Shown piece by piece: positions 45,681-54,787 of a stretch of 64,000 bases of DNA. Position 1 is the stretch's first letter, and the number at the start of each line of letters is the position of its first letter. Origin of the DNA: Flavimobilis soli (lineage in GTDB: Bacteria; Actinomycetota; Actinomycetes; Actinomycetales; Cellulomonadaceae); the NCBI RefSeq assembly GCF_002564025.1, contig NZ_PDJH01000001.1, positions 2,418,001 through 2,482,000 of the forward strand. The letters are read 5' to 3'. The notes under the pieces are model-generated. The model saw nothing but the letters and a program-made list of their open reading frames with translations, was not told the DNA's origin and did no database searches. A program made the translations under genes and the position numbers.

Positions 45681-45714
45681 CAGGCCGGGCAGGTCTCACG
45701 ACCTGCCCGGCCTG
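45681..45714. terminator. Bidirectional terminator between the P-loop gene and tetR
   Basis: A perfect 14-bp stem CAGGCCGGGCAGGT / ACCTGCCCGGCCTG with loop CTCACG lies between convergent stop codons. Confidence 0.8.
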
Positions 45715-45721
45715 ACGTGCG

Positions 45722-46360
45722 TCAGCCCGGGTACTCCTCGACGAGGCGCGGGTCCTTCTCCATCCCGGCGAGACCGTTCCACGCCAGGTTGACGAGGTGC
45801 GCGGCGACCTCGTCCTTGCGCAGGTTGCGCGCGTCGAGCCAGTGCTGGCCCGTCAGCGCGACCATGCCGACGAGCATCTGCGCGTACACGGGCGAGGACC
45901 GCGGGTCGAGCCCTCGCTTCTTGAACTGCGCGCCGAGCAGGTGCTCGACCTGCATCGCGACGTCACCGATGAGGCTCGAGAACGTGCCCGTCGCCTGCGC
46001 GACGGGGGAGTCCCGCACGAGGACGCGGAAGCCGTCCTCGTTCTTCTCGATGTAGTCGAGCAGCGCCATGGCGGTGCGCTCGACGAGGAGCTTCGGGTGC
46101 CCGCCCGCCTCGAGCGCGCTCGTGAGCGCGCTCGTGAGCGCCTCGACCTCCCGGTCGACGACGACCGCGTACACGCCCTCCTTGCCGCCGAAGTGCTCGT
46201 AGACGACAGGCTTCGAGACGTTCGCGCGCGTCGCGATCTCCTCGATGCTCGTCCCGTCGAAGCCCTTCTCGGCGAAGAGCTTCCGGCTCACGGCGAGCAG
46301 CTGCTCGCGGCGCTCCTTGGCAGACATGCGGGCGCGAGGCTGCTTCTTCTCGGTGGACAC
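45722..46360 (-). CDS. TetR-family transcriptional regulator
   Basis: Protein of 212 aa. The helix-turn-helix is GTSIEEIATRANVSKPVVYE followed by HFGGKEGVY, the standard TetR N-terminus. The C-terminal ligand domain contains EVEALTSALTSALEAGGHPK. A TetR gene beside glmU is seen widely in actinobacteria, including mycobacteria (recalled). The GTG at 46360 has GGGG upstream. The target is unknown; tRNA-Gln and glmU lie divergently. Confidence 0.92.
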   Translation of the reverse strand: MSTEKKQPRARMSAKERREQLLAVSRKLFAEKGFDGTSIEEIATRANVSKPVVYEHFGGKEGVYAVVVDREVEALTSALTSALEAGGHPKLLVERTAMALLDYIEKNEDGFRVLVRDSPVAQATGTFSSLIGDVAMQVEHLLGAQFKKRGLDPRSSPVYAQMLVGMVALTGQHWLDARNLRKDEVAAHLVNLAWNGLAGMEKDPRLVEEYPG

Positions 46361-46445
46361 GTCCCCATCATGCCGGTCACGGCCCCGGAACGGGGCAGGT
46401 GGCCGGACCTGGCAGACTAGACGGGTCGGTGGCCTGGGCCGCCGG

Positions 46446-46517
46446 TCCGCCCTGGTGTAACGGCAGCACGCCGGCCTTTGGAGCCGTGCAGTTCAGGTTC
46501 GAATCCTGAGGGCGGAG
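46446..46517 (+). tRNA. tRNA-Gln(TTG)
   Basis: The 72-nt cloverleaf has acceptor TCCGCCC / GGGCGGA, D-arm GGTGTAACGGCAGCAC, anticodon loop CTTTGGA (anticodon TTG, CAA codon) and T arm TCAGGTTCGAATCCTGA. CCA is not encoded. It lies just upstream of glmU, a common actinobacterial order. Confidence 0.95.
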
Positions 46518-46618
46518 CCGATCGTCCGCGCGGGCAGAGGCGGGGCAACGGTAGAGTGGCGAGGCACGAGCCCGATGCGGTGAGTGCGACACCCTGACCC
46601 CACGCGACCGGAGTCCAT

Positions 46619-48241
46619 GTGACCACCGCTGTGAGCAATGCACGTCCCGCCGCCGTCGTCGTCCTGGCTGCAGGCCAGGGCACGCGGATGCGCTCCGCCA
46701 CCCCCAAGGTCCTCCACGCCCTCGCCGGGCGCACCATCCTCGGCCACGCCCTCGCCGCGGCGACCTCGCTCGACCCCGAGCGGGTCGCCGTCGTCGTCCG
46801 GCACGAGCGCGAGGCCGTCGCGGCCGAGGCTCTCGCCCGCGTCCCCGGCGCGCTCGTCGTCGACCAGGACGAGATCCCCGGCACGGGCCGCGCCGTCCAG
46901 TGCGCGCTCGCGTCGCTCGACGCCGCCGTCCAGGCGGCCGCGGCCGCGACGGGCGAGCTCGAGCCCGGCGCCGCCGGCCCGCTCGGCGTCGACGGTCCCG
47001 TCGTCGTCCTCGCGGGCGACGCCCCGCTGATCGACGCCGAGACGCTCGCCGACCTGCTCACGCAGCACACCTCCGGCCAGCACGCCGTGACGGTCCTCAC
47101 GGCCGTCGTCGACGACGCGACCGGCTACGGCCGGATCCTGCGCGACGCCGACGGTGACGTCGCCGGGATCGTCGAGCACAAGGACGCGACGGACGAGCAG
47201 CGCGAGGTCCGCGAGATCAACTCGTCGATGTACGTGTTCGACGCCGCGGTGCTGCGCTCCGCGCTCGGGCGCCTCGGCCAGGACAACGCTCAGGGCGAGG
47301 TCTACCTCACCGACGTCCTCGCGATCGCGAAGGCCGACGGCGGCCGTGTGCGCGCCGTGCAGGCCGGGTCCGCGATGACCGTCGAGGGCGTCAACGACCG
47401 CGCCCAGCTCGCCGTCCTGCGCGCCGAGCTCAACCGCCGTGTCCTCGAGCGCCACATGCTCGCGGGCGTGACGATCGTCGACCCGGGCACCACGTGGGTC
47501 GACGTCGACGTCGAGATCGGCCAGGACGCGACGATCCTCCCCGGGACGCAGCTCCTCGGTGCGACGACGATCGGCTCCGGCTCGACGATCGGCCCCGACA
47601 CGACCCTCCAGGACGTCGAGGTCGGCGAGCACGCGACGATCGTGCGCACCCACGGGTCGCTGTCGCAGATCGCCGACGGCGCCTCGGTCGGACCGTTCGC
47701 CTACCTCCGCCCCGGCACGCGCCTCGGCACGGACGGCAAGATCGGCACGTTCGTCGAGACGAAGAACGCCTCGATCGGCGAGGGCTCCAAGGTGCCGCAC
47801 CTGACCTACGTCGGCGACGCCACGATCGGCGAGCACACCAACATCGGCGCGGGCTCGATCTTCGTCAACTACGACGGCGTCAACAAGCACCGCACGACCG
47901 TCGGCGCCTACGCGCGCACGGGTGCGAACAACAAGTTCGTCGCCCCGGTCTCGATCGGCGACGGCGCCTACACGGGCGCCGGCGCGGTCATCCTCCAGGA
48001 CGTCCCGCCGGGCGCGCTCGCGGTCTCGAACGCCCCGCAGCGCACGATCGACGGCTGGGTCGCCCGCCGTCGTCCGGGGACTGAGTCCGCCCAGGCCGCC
48101 GAGCTCGCCCTCGCCGCCCAGGACGAGACCGCGACGCTCGCGCCCCAGGCGCGGCACGAGCGCCTCCAGGCGGCCACGCCCGGAGAACCCCTGACTCCCC
48201 GCAGCGACCACACCCCTCACGAAGGAGACAGCGCACGATGA
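46619..48241 (+). CDS. glmU: Bifunctional GlcNAc-1-P uridylyltransferase / GlcN-1-P acetyltransferase
   Basis: Protein of 540 aa. The N-terminal uridylyltransferase has [30 protein letters not shown] and AGDAPLID. The C-terminal left-handed beta-helix acetyltransferase has hexapeptide repeats and the motif [14 protein letters not shown] with the catalytic His. About 50 extra C-terminal residues (from [10 protein letters not shown]) are Ala-rich and poorly conserved, as in many actinobacteria. It makes UDP-GlcNAc for peptidoglycan. The stop overlaps the prs ATG (ATGA). Confidence 0.97.
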   Translation: MTTAVSNARPAAVVVLAAGQGTRMRSATPKVLHALAGRTILGHALAAATSLDPERVAVVVRHEREAVAAEALARVPGALVVDQDEIPGTGRAVQCALASLDAAVQAAAAATGELEPGAAGPLGVDGPVVVLAGDAPLIDAETLADLLTQHTSGQHAVTVLTAVVDDATGYGRILRDADGDVAGIVEHKDATDEQREVREINSSMYVFDAAVLRSALGRLGQDNAQGEVYLTDVLAIAKADGGRVRAVQAGSAMTVEGVNDRAQLAVLRAELNRRVLERHMLAGVTIVDPGTTWVDVDVEIGQDATILPGTQLLGATTIGSGSTIGPDTTLQDVEVGEHATIVRTHGSLSQIADGASVGPFAYLRPGTRLGTDGKIGTFVETKNASIGEGSKVPHLTYVGDATIGEHTNIGAGSIFVNYDGVNKHRTTVGAYARTGANNKFVAPVSIGDGAYTGAGAVILQDVPPGALAVSNAPQRTIDGWVARRRPGTESAQAAELALAAQDETATLAPQARHERLQAATPGEPLTPRSDHTPHEGDSAR

Positions 48242-49221
48242 CCGGGATCATCTCCCACGCCGACGAGAAGAGGCTCGTGCTCGTCTCAGGTCGGGCCCAC
48301 CCCGACCTCGCGCGGGACGTCGCCGCCGAGCTCGACATCGACCTCGTGCACACGACCGCCTACGACTTCGCGAACGGCGAGATCTACGTGCGCTACGCGG
48401 AGAGCGTGCGCGGAGCGGACGTCTTCGTGCTGCAGAGCCACACCGCTCCGATCAACCAGTGGATCATGGAGCAGCTCATCATGGTCGACGCGCTCAAGCG
48501 TGCGTCCGCCAAGACGATCACGGTCGTCCAGCCGTTCTACGGCTATGCCCGTCAGGACAAGAAGCACAAGGGCCGCGAGCCGATCTCGGCGCGCCTCATG
48601 GCGGACCTGTTCAAGACCGCGGGTGCAGACCGCCTGATGAGCGTCGACCTGCACACGTCGCAGACCCAGGGTTTCTTCGACGGCCCCGTCGACCACCTGT
48701 GGGCGATGCCCCTGCTCATCGACTACGTCCGGACGCGGGTCGACGTCTCGAACGTCACCGTCGTCTCGCCCGACGCCGGCCGCATCCGTGTCGCAGAGCA
48801 CTGGGCGTCCAAGCTGGGCGGGGGCCCGCTCGCGTTCGTCCACAAGACGCGCGACACGAGCCGCCCGAACCAGGCCGTCGCCAACCGCGTCGTCGGTGAC
48901 GTCGTCGGCCGCACCTGCGTTCTCGTCGACGACCTGATCGACACCGGCGGCACGATCGCCGGTGCCGTCCGCGTCGTCCTCGACGCGGGCGCGAAGGACG
49001 TCATCGTCGCGGCGACGCACGGTGTTCTCTCCGACCCGGCCGCGCAGCGGCTCTCGGAGTCCGGCGCCCGCGAGGTCGTCGTGACCGACACCCTCCCGAT
49101 CGTCCCCGAGAAGCGGTTCCCGCAGCTGACGATCCTGTCGATCGCGCCGCTCATCGCGCGCGCGATCCGCGAGGTCTTCGACGACGGCTCCGTCACGAGC
49201 CTCTTCGACGGCAACGCCTGA
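48238..49221 (+). CDS. prs: Ribose-phosphate pyrophosphokinase
   Basis: Protein of 327 aa that makes PRPP from ribose-5-phosphate and ATP. Motifs are [18 protein letters not shown], the flexible-loop/metal region [20 protein letters not shown] and the PRPP loop [13 protein letters not shown]. It overlaps glmU, as in mycobacteria (recalled), so UDP-sugar and nucleotide precursor synthesis are co-expressed. Confidence 0.97.
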   Translation: MTGIISHADEKRLVLVSGRAHPDLARDVAAELDIDLVHTTAYDFANGEIYVRYAESVRGADVFVLQSHTAPINQWIMEQLIMVDALKRASAKTITVVQPFYGYARQDKKHKGREPISARLMADLFKTAGADRLMSVDLHTSQTQGFFDGPVDHLWAMPLLIDYVRTRVDVSNVTVVSPDAGRIRVAEHWASKLGGGPLAFVHKTRDTSRPNQAVANRVVGDVVGRTCVLVDDLIDTGGTIAGAVRVVLDAGAKDVIVAATHGVLSDPAAQRLSESGAREVVVTDTLPIVPEKRFPQLTILSIAPLIARAIREVFDDGSVTSLFDGNA

Positions 49222-49232
49222 CCTGACCCGTG

Positions 49233-49266
49233 CACCGCGCCGCGCCCGGAGGGGTGCGGCGCGGTG
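49233..49266 (+). terminator. Hairpin after prs
   Basis: An 11-bp stem CACCGCGCCGC / GCGGCGCGGTG with a 12-base loop ends at the edge of the next -10 box. There is no T-run; it is probably the prs terminator. Confidence 0.55.
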
Positions 49267-49503
49267 TACGATGGACAGGTTGCCTCGGCGAGGGACGCAG
49301 GACGGGCTCCGCAGGAGCCTCCCGAAGAACCGCCACGCTGTGAAGCGTGGGTGCAGGACGGGACCGGTCTGACCGGTGTGGCTGTCGCTCCGTGATCGAC
49401 TGGGCGGTCGCACGCGCGCGTCCGTCATGTGCCCCGCGCCGATGCACCGCCTGCCGGGCGTCTCCCACTGCGTCCGGTCCGCACTCTTCTCAGGAGCAGT
49501 TCC
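49267..49503 (+). promoter_or_regulatory. Promoter and ~225-nt leader of the L25 gene
   Basis: TACGAT at 49267-49272 is the likely -10 box, which gives a leader of about 225 nt. The leader contains CCACGCT-GTGA-AGCGTGG (near 49332-49349) and GCTCCGCAGGAGC hairpins. Ribosomal protein leaders of this size are often autoregulated. It matches no family I can name. Confidence 0.45.
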
Positions 49504-50082
49504 GTGTCTGACATCAAGCTCACCGCAACCCTGCGCACCGACTTCGGCAAGGGCGCAGCGCGCCGTACGCGCCGCGAGGGCCTCATCCCCGCCGTCCTCT
49601 ACGGGCACGGCACCGACCCGCTGCACGTGTCCCTCCCGGGCCACGAGACGTTCCTCGCGCTCAAGCACTCGAACGCTCTCTTCACGATCGACGTCGAGGG
49701 CGACGAGAAGCTCGCGATCGTCCGCGACGTCCAGCGCGACCCGGTCCGCCAGGTCATCGAGCACGTCGACCTCCTCCTCGTGAAGAAGGGCGAGAAGGTC
49801 AACGTCGAGGTCAACATCGTCGTCGTCGGCGACGCTGCCCCCGGCACGATGCACGTCACCGAGCGCCAGACGCTCGAGATCAGCGCCGACGCGACCGACC
49901 TGCCCGAGTCGCTCGAGGTCGACATCACCGGCCTCGAGGCTGGCGCCGTCGTCCGCGCCGCCGACGTCAAGCTCCCGGCCGGTGCCGAGCTCCTCACCGA
50001 CGCCGAGTCGGACATCGTCCTCGTCTCCGAGGTCCGCAGCGAGGCCGCCGAGTCCGCCGAGGAGGCGACCGAGGAGGCCTGA
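49504..50082 (+). CDS. rplY: 50S ribosomal protein L25 / general stress protein Ctc
   Basis: Protein of 192 aa. The N-terminal L25 5S-rRNA-binding domain has LTATLRTDFGKGAARRTRRE, GLIPAVLYGHG and DVQRDPVRQVIEHVDLL. The TL5/Ctc C-terminal beta domain has GEKVNVEVNIVVVGDAAPGT and an acidic Glu/Ala tail. GTG 49504 has CAGGAG 8 bases upstream. The prs-rplY-pth order is conserved in many bacteria. Confidence 0.96.
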   Translation: MSDIKLTATLRTDFGKGAARRTRREGLIPAVLYGHGTDPLHVSLPGHETFLALKHSNALFTIDVEGDEKLAIVRDVQRDPVRQVIEHVDLLLVKKGEKVNVEVNIVVVGDAAPGTMHVTERQTLEISADATDLPESLEVDITGLEAGAVVRAADVKLPAGAELLTDAESDIVLVSEVRSEAAESAEEATEEA

Positions 50083-50094
50083 GCCTCTTACGAC

Positions 50095-50128
50095 GCAGCG
50101 CCCGGTACCGTCAGGTGCCGGGCGCTTC
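50095..50128 (+). terminator. Terminator after the L25 gene
   Basis: A 12-bp stem (GCGCCCGGTACC / GGTGCCGGGCGC, one G-U pair) with loop GTCA is followed by TTCG. Confidence 0.7.
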
Positions 50129-50168
50129 GTCATGACCCTGACACCCACGAACCCGAACGGAGAACCCG

Positions 50169-50768
50169 ATGAGCGCCGACCTGTGGTGCGTCGTCGGCCT
50201 GGGCAACCCCGGGCCGCAGTACGCGGGCAACAGGCACAACCTCGGGCAGATGGTGCTCGACGAGCTCGCGCGGCGGACGGGCGCGACGTTCTCCACCCAC
50301 CGGACGCGCAACGTCGTCGGTGAGGCGCGGCTCGGCGTGCTGCCGGGCGGCGCACCCGGGCCGCGAGTCGTCCTCGCCAAGCCCACGAGCTACATGAACA
50401 CCTCCGGTGGCCCCGTCAGCGCGCTCGCGAGCTACTTCGGCGTGCCGCCCGAGCGCGTCGTCGTCGTGCACGACGAGCTCGACATCCCGTTCGGTGACGT
50501 ACGGCTCAAGATCGGTGGCGGCGAGGGCGGCCACAACGGCCTGCGCGACATCACCAAGGCGCTCGGCACCAAGGACTACGTCCGTGTGCGCGCAGGTGTC
50601 GGTCGCCCGCCCGGCCGCATGGACACGGCCGACTTCGTCCTCAAGGACTTCTCGTCGACCGAGCGCAAGGAGCTGCCGTTCCTGCTCGACCTCGCCGCCG
50701 ACGCCGTCGAGGCCGTCGTCACCGAGGGTCTCGTCGCCGCGCAGAACCGCATCCACGCGCGTCCCTGA
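50169..50768 (+). CDS. pth: Peptidyl-tRNA hydrolase
   Basis: Protein of 199 aa with [20 protein letters not shown] containing the catalytic His, [11 protein letters not shown], the HDELDIPFG aspartate and [13 protein letters not shown]. It recycles tRNA from peptidyl-tRNA released by stalled ribosomes. A good ribosome site (AACGGAGAACCCG) precedes the ATG. Confidence 0.96.
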   Translation: MSADLWCVVGLGNPGPQYAGNRHNLGQMVLDELARRTGATFSTHRTRNVVGEARLGVLPGGAPGPRVVLAKPTSYMNTSGGPVSALASYFGVPPERVVVVHDELDIPFGDVRLKIGGGEGGHNGLRDITKALGTKDYVRVRAGVGRPPGRMDTADFVLKDFSSTERKELPFLLDLAADAVEAVVTEGLVAAQNRIHARP

Positions 50769-50837
50769 CGCGGACCGAGACGTCACCCGCCCTGCCCCTC
50801 GGGGTCACCCTCCGGTCATACCGCCATACGGTTCTGG

Positions 50838-50866
50838 CGCGCGGTACGTCCGGGTACGTTCGATCT
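50838..50866 (+). promoter_or_regulatory. Promoter of the epimerase-like gene
   Basis: A TTCTGG -35-like element near 50832-50837 and TACGTT near 50855-50860 are spaced by 17. A small CGAGGA-GCACG-TCCTCG hairpin (50869-50885) lies in the 5' UTR. Confidence 0.45.
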
Positions 50867-50910
50867 TGCGAGGAGCACGTCCTCGTTCAGGACGTCGAGG
50901 AGGACTGGGC

Positions 50911-51963
50911 ATGAAGGTGCTGGTCACAGGTGACCGCGGCTATCTCGGCTCAGTTCTCGTCCCGATGCTCCGCCGCGCGGGCCACGACGTCCTCGGCGTC
51001 GACAGCGGCTGGCGCGACGTCCCGCCCGCCAAGCGCTCGCCCTACCCGTACGAGCAGCGCGACGGCGACGTCCGCGACCTGAGCGCCGACGACCTGGCCG
51101 ACGTCGGCGCCGTCGTCCATCTCGCAGGCATGGCCGCGACGCCCGAGGACGACTGGGCGGCGTCCGTCGTCCAGACCCAGCTCGTCGACATGGCCCGCGC
51201 CGTCGCGACCGCCGCGGCGGGCGCCGGCGTCGAGCGCCTCGTCATGGTGTCGAGCCGCGACGTGTACCGCGGCAGACCCGCGACGACGACGACCGGAGCC
51301 CCCCTGCTCGACCGCTCGTCCCCCTCGGCGAGCGCCCGGATCTCCGCCGAGGACGCCTTCCGACTCGCCGCCTCCCCGACCGCAGGCGTCGCCGTGCTGC
51401 GCCTCGCGACGCTCTACGGCGCGTCACCTCGGCTGCGCCTCGACGACGAGCTCAACCGCGCTGTCGTCTCCGCGCTCGTCGACGGTGCCGTCGCGATCGA
51501 CCACGACGGGAGCCGCCTGCGCGCCTTCCTCCATGTCAAGGACGCGTGCCGCACGATCATGCACGCGCTCGTGCGCCTCGGGCAGACGTCGACGGGCAGC
51601 GACACGATCGACGTCGGCCGTCTCGAGGACGTCCTGACGCTGCGGGACGCGCTCGAGCTCGTCAGCATCATCACCGGCGCCCCCGTGACGTTCGGTGCCG
51701 CGCTGGACCCAGGCGACGTCGTTCCCGCCGACCTGGGCCGGCTCTCTCAGGTGTGGCCAGGTCTCGAGCTCCGCTGGACCCTCGCGCACGGGATCCGCGA
51801 CCTGTGCCGCGACCTCACGACGAGCCGTGTGGATGCGCAGTGGGTGCAGCGGGTCGAGGCGGCACGCGCAGTCCACGAGGACGACATCGGCGCCGCGGCG
51901 GCGGTCCGCGCCGCCGTCCGCATCCCGCGAGCCGCGACCGGGCTGCGGCACCACCGCGGGTGA
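50911..51963 (+). CDS. NAD-dependent epimerase/dehydratase-like protein lacking the YxxxK pair
   Basis: Extended SDR of 350 aa. The nucleotide motif TGDRGYLGS is intact, as are VVHLAGMA and the serine strand VMVSSRDVY. Where YxxxK should follow, the sequence reads SASARISAEDAFRLA, with Ala at both the Tyr and Lys positions. The substrate domain contains LRAFLHVKDACRTIMHAL, typical of sugar-nucleotide epimerases. It could be a non-catalytic NAD sensor or use another acid/base. GAGGAGG precedes the ATG. It opens the polysaccharide region with the downstream glycosyltransferase. Confidence 0.8.
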   Translation: MKVLVTGDRGYLGSVLVPMLRRAGHDVLGVDSGWRDVPPAKRSPYPYEQRDGDVRDLSADDLADVGAVVHLAGMAATPEDDWAASVVQTQLVDMARAVATAAAGAGVERLVMVSSRDVYRGRPATTTTGAPLLDRSSPSASARISAEDAFRLAASPTAGVAVLRLATLYGASPRLRLDDELNRAVVSALVDGAVAIDHDGSRLRAFLHVKDACRTIMHALVRLGQTSTGSDTIDVGRLEDVLTLRDALELVSIITGAPVTFGAALDPGDVVPADLGRLSQVWPGLELRWTLAHGIRDLCRDLTTSRVDAQWVQRVEAARAVHEDDIGAAAAVRAAVRIPRAATGLRHHRG

Positions 51964-52063
51964 AATAGGGGCGGTCCGGGTGACAACGGGGTGACAGTCG
52001 ATGCACCTGGAGCCCGAGGGTCGACACAGTGGTCACAGACGTCACACATGCCGGGGGAGAACC

Positions 52064-53287
52064 ATGACCACGACCGACAGCACGGACGAGCAGCAGGGGA
52101 CGCTCAGGGACGACGGCGGGCGGCGCCTGTCGATCGCGATGATCGGCACCCGCGGCGTCCCGGCACGCTACGGCGGCTTCGAGACCGCCGTCGAGGAGGT
52201 CGGGCGCCGGCTCGCCGCGCGCGGCCACGAGGTCCGCGTCTACTGCCGCAACGGCAACTCCGAGGAACGCGGTGAGTACGCCGGCATGAGCCTCGTGACG
52301 CTTCCCGCCGTCCGCCACCGCGCGCTCGAGACCCTCAGCCACAGCGGGCTGTCCGTCATGCACCTGCTGACCCGCCGGACCGACGTGGCGTTCGTCTTCA
52401 ACGCGGCCAACGCCCCGTTCCTGCCGGCCGTGCGCGCGGCCCGGGTCCCGGTCGCGACCCACGTCGACGGTCTCGAGTGGAAGCGCACCAAGTGGAGCGC
52501 GCGCGGCCGCAGCTACTACCGCTGGGCCGAGGGCGCCGCGGTGCGCCGCTCCGACGCGCTCATCGCCGACGCCCAGGGCATCGCCGACTACTACACGGAG
52601 GAGTTCGCGGCCGAGACGCGCCTGATCGCGTACGGCGCCCCGATCGTCGAGGTCGGTTCGGACCGGCTCGCCGAGCTCGACCTCGAGCCGGGCAGGTTCC
52701 ACGTCGCGGTCGCACGCTTCGAGCCGGAGAACCACGTCCACCTGATCGTCGAGGGCTACGTGAGGTCGAACGCCACGATGCCGCTCGTCGTCGTCGGGTC
52801 GGCGCCGTACACGGACGACTACACGCGCCAGGTGCACGCCGCCGCGGGTGGCGACCCGCGCGTGCGGTTCCTCGGCGGGGTGTGGGACCAGGACCTGCTC
52901 GACCAGCTCTACGCCAACGCGGCCACCTACCTCCACGGGCACTCGGTCGGCGGGACCAACCCGTCGCTGCTGCGCGCGATCGGCGCGGGCACCGCGACGA
53001 TCGCGTTCGACGTGAGCTTCAACCGCGAGGTGCTCGGGGCCGCGGGCTGGTACTTCAGCGACCCCGGCGGGGTCGCCCGCCACGTCGAGGCGGCCGAGGC
53101 AGCGCCTGACGAGGTGGCGAGGCGCGGGGTGGCCTCGCGCCAGCGCGCGCGGGACTACAGCTGGGACGACGTCGCCGACCGGTACGAGCGCCTCGCGCTC
53201 GACCTCGCGGACGGTCGCGTCCCGGGGAAGCAGGACGGCCGGCGCGCGTCGGAGTCGTCCAGGACCAAGCAGAAGGTGTCGCGATGA
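52064..53287 (+). CDS. GT4-type glycosyltransferase with DUF1972-like N-terminus
   Basis: Protein of 407 aa. IAMIGTRGVPARYGGFETAV is the signature of DUF1972/rhamnosyltransferase-like N-domains. The C-terminal half has a GT-B nucleotide-sugar site (VARFEPENHVHLIVEGY and VGGTNPSLLRAIGAG). It probably adds a sugar to a lipid-linked or extracellular glycan on the cytoplasmic face. The ATG at 52064 follows GGGGGAGA; the in-frame ATG at 52001 is less likely. It overlaps the CDP-alcohol phosphatidyltransferase gene by 4 bases. Confidence 0.88.
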   Translation: MTTTDSTDEQQGTLRDDGGRRLSIAMIGTRGVPARYGGFETAVEEVGRRLAARGHEVRVYCRNGNSEERGEYAGMSLVTLPAVRHRALETLSHSGLSVMHLLTRRTDVAFVFNAANAPFLPAVRAARVPVATHVDGLEWKRTKWSARGRSYYRWAEGAAVRRSDALIADAQGIADYYTEEFAAETRLIAYGAPIVEVGSDRLAELDLEPGRFHVAVARFEPENHVHLIVEGYVRSNATMPLVVVGSAPYTDDYTRQVHAAAGGDPRVRFLGGVWDQDLLDQLYANAATYLHGHSVGGTNPSLLRAIGAGTATIAFDVSFNREVLGAAGWYFSDPGGVARHVEAAEAAPDEVARRGVASRQRARDYSWDDVADRYERLALDLADGRVPGKQDGRRASESSRTKQKVSR

Positions 53288-54030
53288 GCTCGCAGGTCCA
53301 GGGGGCCACGTTCCGGGAGACGTACGACCGTCTTGCTCAGGCGCAGAAGGGTGTCGCACGTTCGGCGCCCGCGTACTCGCGGTACGTCAACCGGCGGCTC
53401 GGCAGGGTCTTCGCCGCGTGGGCGTACGGCCGTGGTCTGACGCCGAACCAGGTGACCGGCATCAGCGCCCTGTTCACCTTCACAGGGATCGGTGTGCTCG
53501 CCGCGACGACGCCTCGCTGGTGGGCGGGCCTCGTCGTGTCGCTGTGCCTCGTGATCGGTTACGCGTTCGACTCGGCCGACGGTCAGGTCGCTCGACTGTC
53601 CGGCACCGGGAGCAGCGCGGGGGAGTGGCTGGACCACATGGTCGACGCGACCAAGGTCGCGGTGCTGCCGCTCGCGCTCGCGGTCAGCTTCTACCGTGCC
53701 GAGGCGATGCCGACGGTGTGGTTGCTCGTGCCGCTGCTCAACGCGGTGGTCAGCTCGGTCCTGTTCTTCGGGATGATCCTCACGGAACAGATGCGCAAGG
53801 CGCACGGCGTGCGGTCGACGGCGCCGACCGGCGGCTCGGGCCTGGACCTGCGGGCGCTCCTGATGACGCCGACGGACTATGGCGTCCTGTGCCTCGTCTT
53901 CCTGCTTCTCGGTGCCGTCACGGTGTTCGCTGCCGTGTACAGCGTGATCGTCGCGCTCACCGCGGCGTTCCTCGTCGCAGCAGCGCGCAAGTGGTTCCGC
54001 GAGATCGCTGCGCTCGGCCAGGTGGGATAG
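53284..54030 (+). CDS. CDP-alcohol phosphatidyltransferase family membrane protein
   Basis: Protein of 248 aa with about six membrane helices. The catalytic motif is complete: DSADGQVAR, then GEWLDHMVD, giving the four metal-binding Asp. Such enzymes join a CDP-alcohol to an inositol-, glycerol- or sugar-type acceptor. Overlap with the glycosyltransferase (ATGA) and the polysaccharide context suggest a role in a glycolipid anchor or sugar-phosphate head group rather than housekeeping phospholipid synthesis (inference). Confidence 0.88.
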   Translation: MSSQVQGATFRETYDRLAQAQKGVARSAPAYSRYVNRRLGRVFAAWAYGRGLTPNQVTGISALFTFTGIGVLAATTPRWWAGLVVSLCLVIGYAFDSADGQVARLSGTGSSAGEWLDHMVDATKVAVLPLALAVSFYRAEAMPTVWLLVPLLNAVVSSVLFFGMILTEQMRKAHGVRSTAPTGGSGLDLRALLMTPTDYGVLCLVFLLLGAVTVFAAVYSVIVALTAAFLVAAARKWFREIAALGQVG

Positions 54031-54083
54031 CCAAGCCGAGGCCCGGCCGAGACCGGGCGACGTAGACGCGGGCGCCGCCCGCA

Positions 54084-54126
54084 CGACGAAGCCTCCGGGG
54101 TTGTGGACGCCCCGGAGGCTTCGTCG
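54084..54126 (+). terminator. Terminator after the CDP-alcohol phosphatidyltransferase gene
   Basis: A perfect 17-bp stem (54084-54100 / 54110-54126) with a 9-base loop, without a T-run. Confidence 0.75.
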
Positions 54127-54188
54127 CGTGCGGGGGGCTGGGAGAGGTGCCGCCGCACCCGGGCGCGAGCGGGTGACGCCGCTGGGCC

Positions 54189-54263
54189 GGGCCGCGGCGA
54201 CCGCTGGCGAGCCGGGCCGCGGCGACCGCTGGCGTGCCGGGCCGCGGCGACCGCTGGCGTGCC
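54189..54263. repeat. Three tandem copies of a 25-bp repeat
   Basis: The unit starts GGGCCGCGGCGACCGCTGGC and ends G(A/T)GCC. It occurs at 54189-54213, 54214-54238 and 54239-54263; copies 2 and 3 are identical and copy 1 differs at one base. It lies in noncoding DNA. Confidence 0.9.
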
Positions 54264-54787
54264 GGGTGCACCCCGGCGAGCGTTCGCAGGCCCGAGTCGT
54301 AGCGGGTGGGGGTGGGTGCCGTGCGCCTGGGGCGGGGTGGTCGCGCCCGGGTTCAGCGAGGAGGGCCGTCCCGGGGTGGGCGAGGGCCGCGGAGAGCGTC
54401 GGGGAGGCCGGGCTACGGCTGCGGAGCCGCCGCGGCGGGCATGATCCGCATCACATTCGGAGCGGCGGTGAGGGCGGGGAGCACAAGTCCGGACGATGCG
54501 CTCGGCGAGTGCTTTCGGCGCGCGGAGGGCGAGCGTCGCTGCAGGTGTGGCGATCGGACGTAGGACGCGACTCGGCGAAGAGTGCTCTCGTCGACGCGCG
54601 CCGGAAGCGCTCGCGGGAGGGCGCGGTGAGACCCGGTTCGGACGAAGTTGTCCGAATTCTCCTCAAATCGATCGGTAGGGTCGTCGATCGGAAGGGTGGA
54701 AACACCCACTCGGGTTCAGGCGTTGCCCGCCAGCCCCTGACACGTCGGCCAGCCCCCCCTGTCGGGCCGACAGATTGTGAATCATCA
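54264..54787 (+). promoter_or_regulatory. Long noncoding leader region of the secreted beta-helix gene
   Basis: No convincing gene is seen across 54127-54787; overlapping long frames lack consistent codon bias or recognisable protein. Structured elements are an inverted repeat TTCGGAC-N6-GTCCGAA (54637-54656), a direct repeat TCGATCGG around TAGGGT (about 54668-54690), a GGGTG-GAAA-CACCC hairpin (54694-54707) and GTCGGCC / GGGCCGAC arms near 54747-54774. Confidence 0.4.

Noticed and set aside
54189..54263. CRISPR array
   Set aside because: The 25-bp units are directly tandem without spacers and there are no cas genes nearby.
54101..54787. N-terminal extension of the secreted beta-helix protein to 54101
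   Set aside because: The signal peptide begins at the GTG at 54788. The upstream frame crosses a terminator hairpin and tandem repeats and has random composition.
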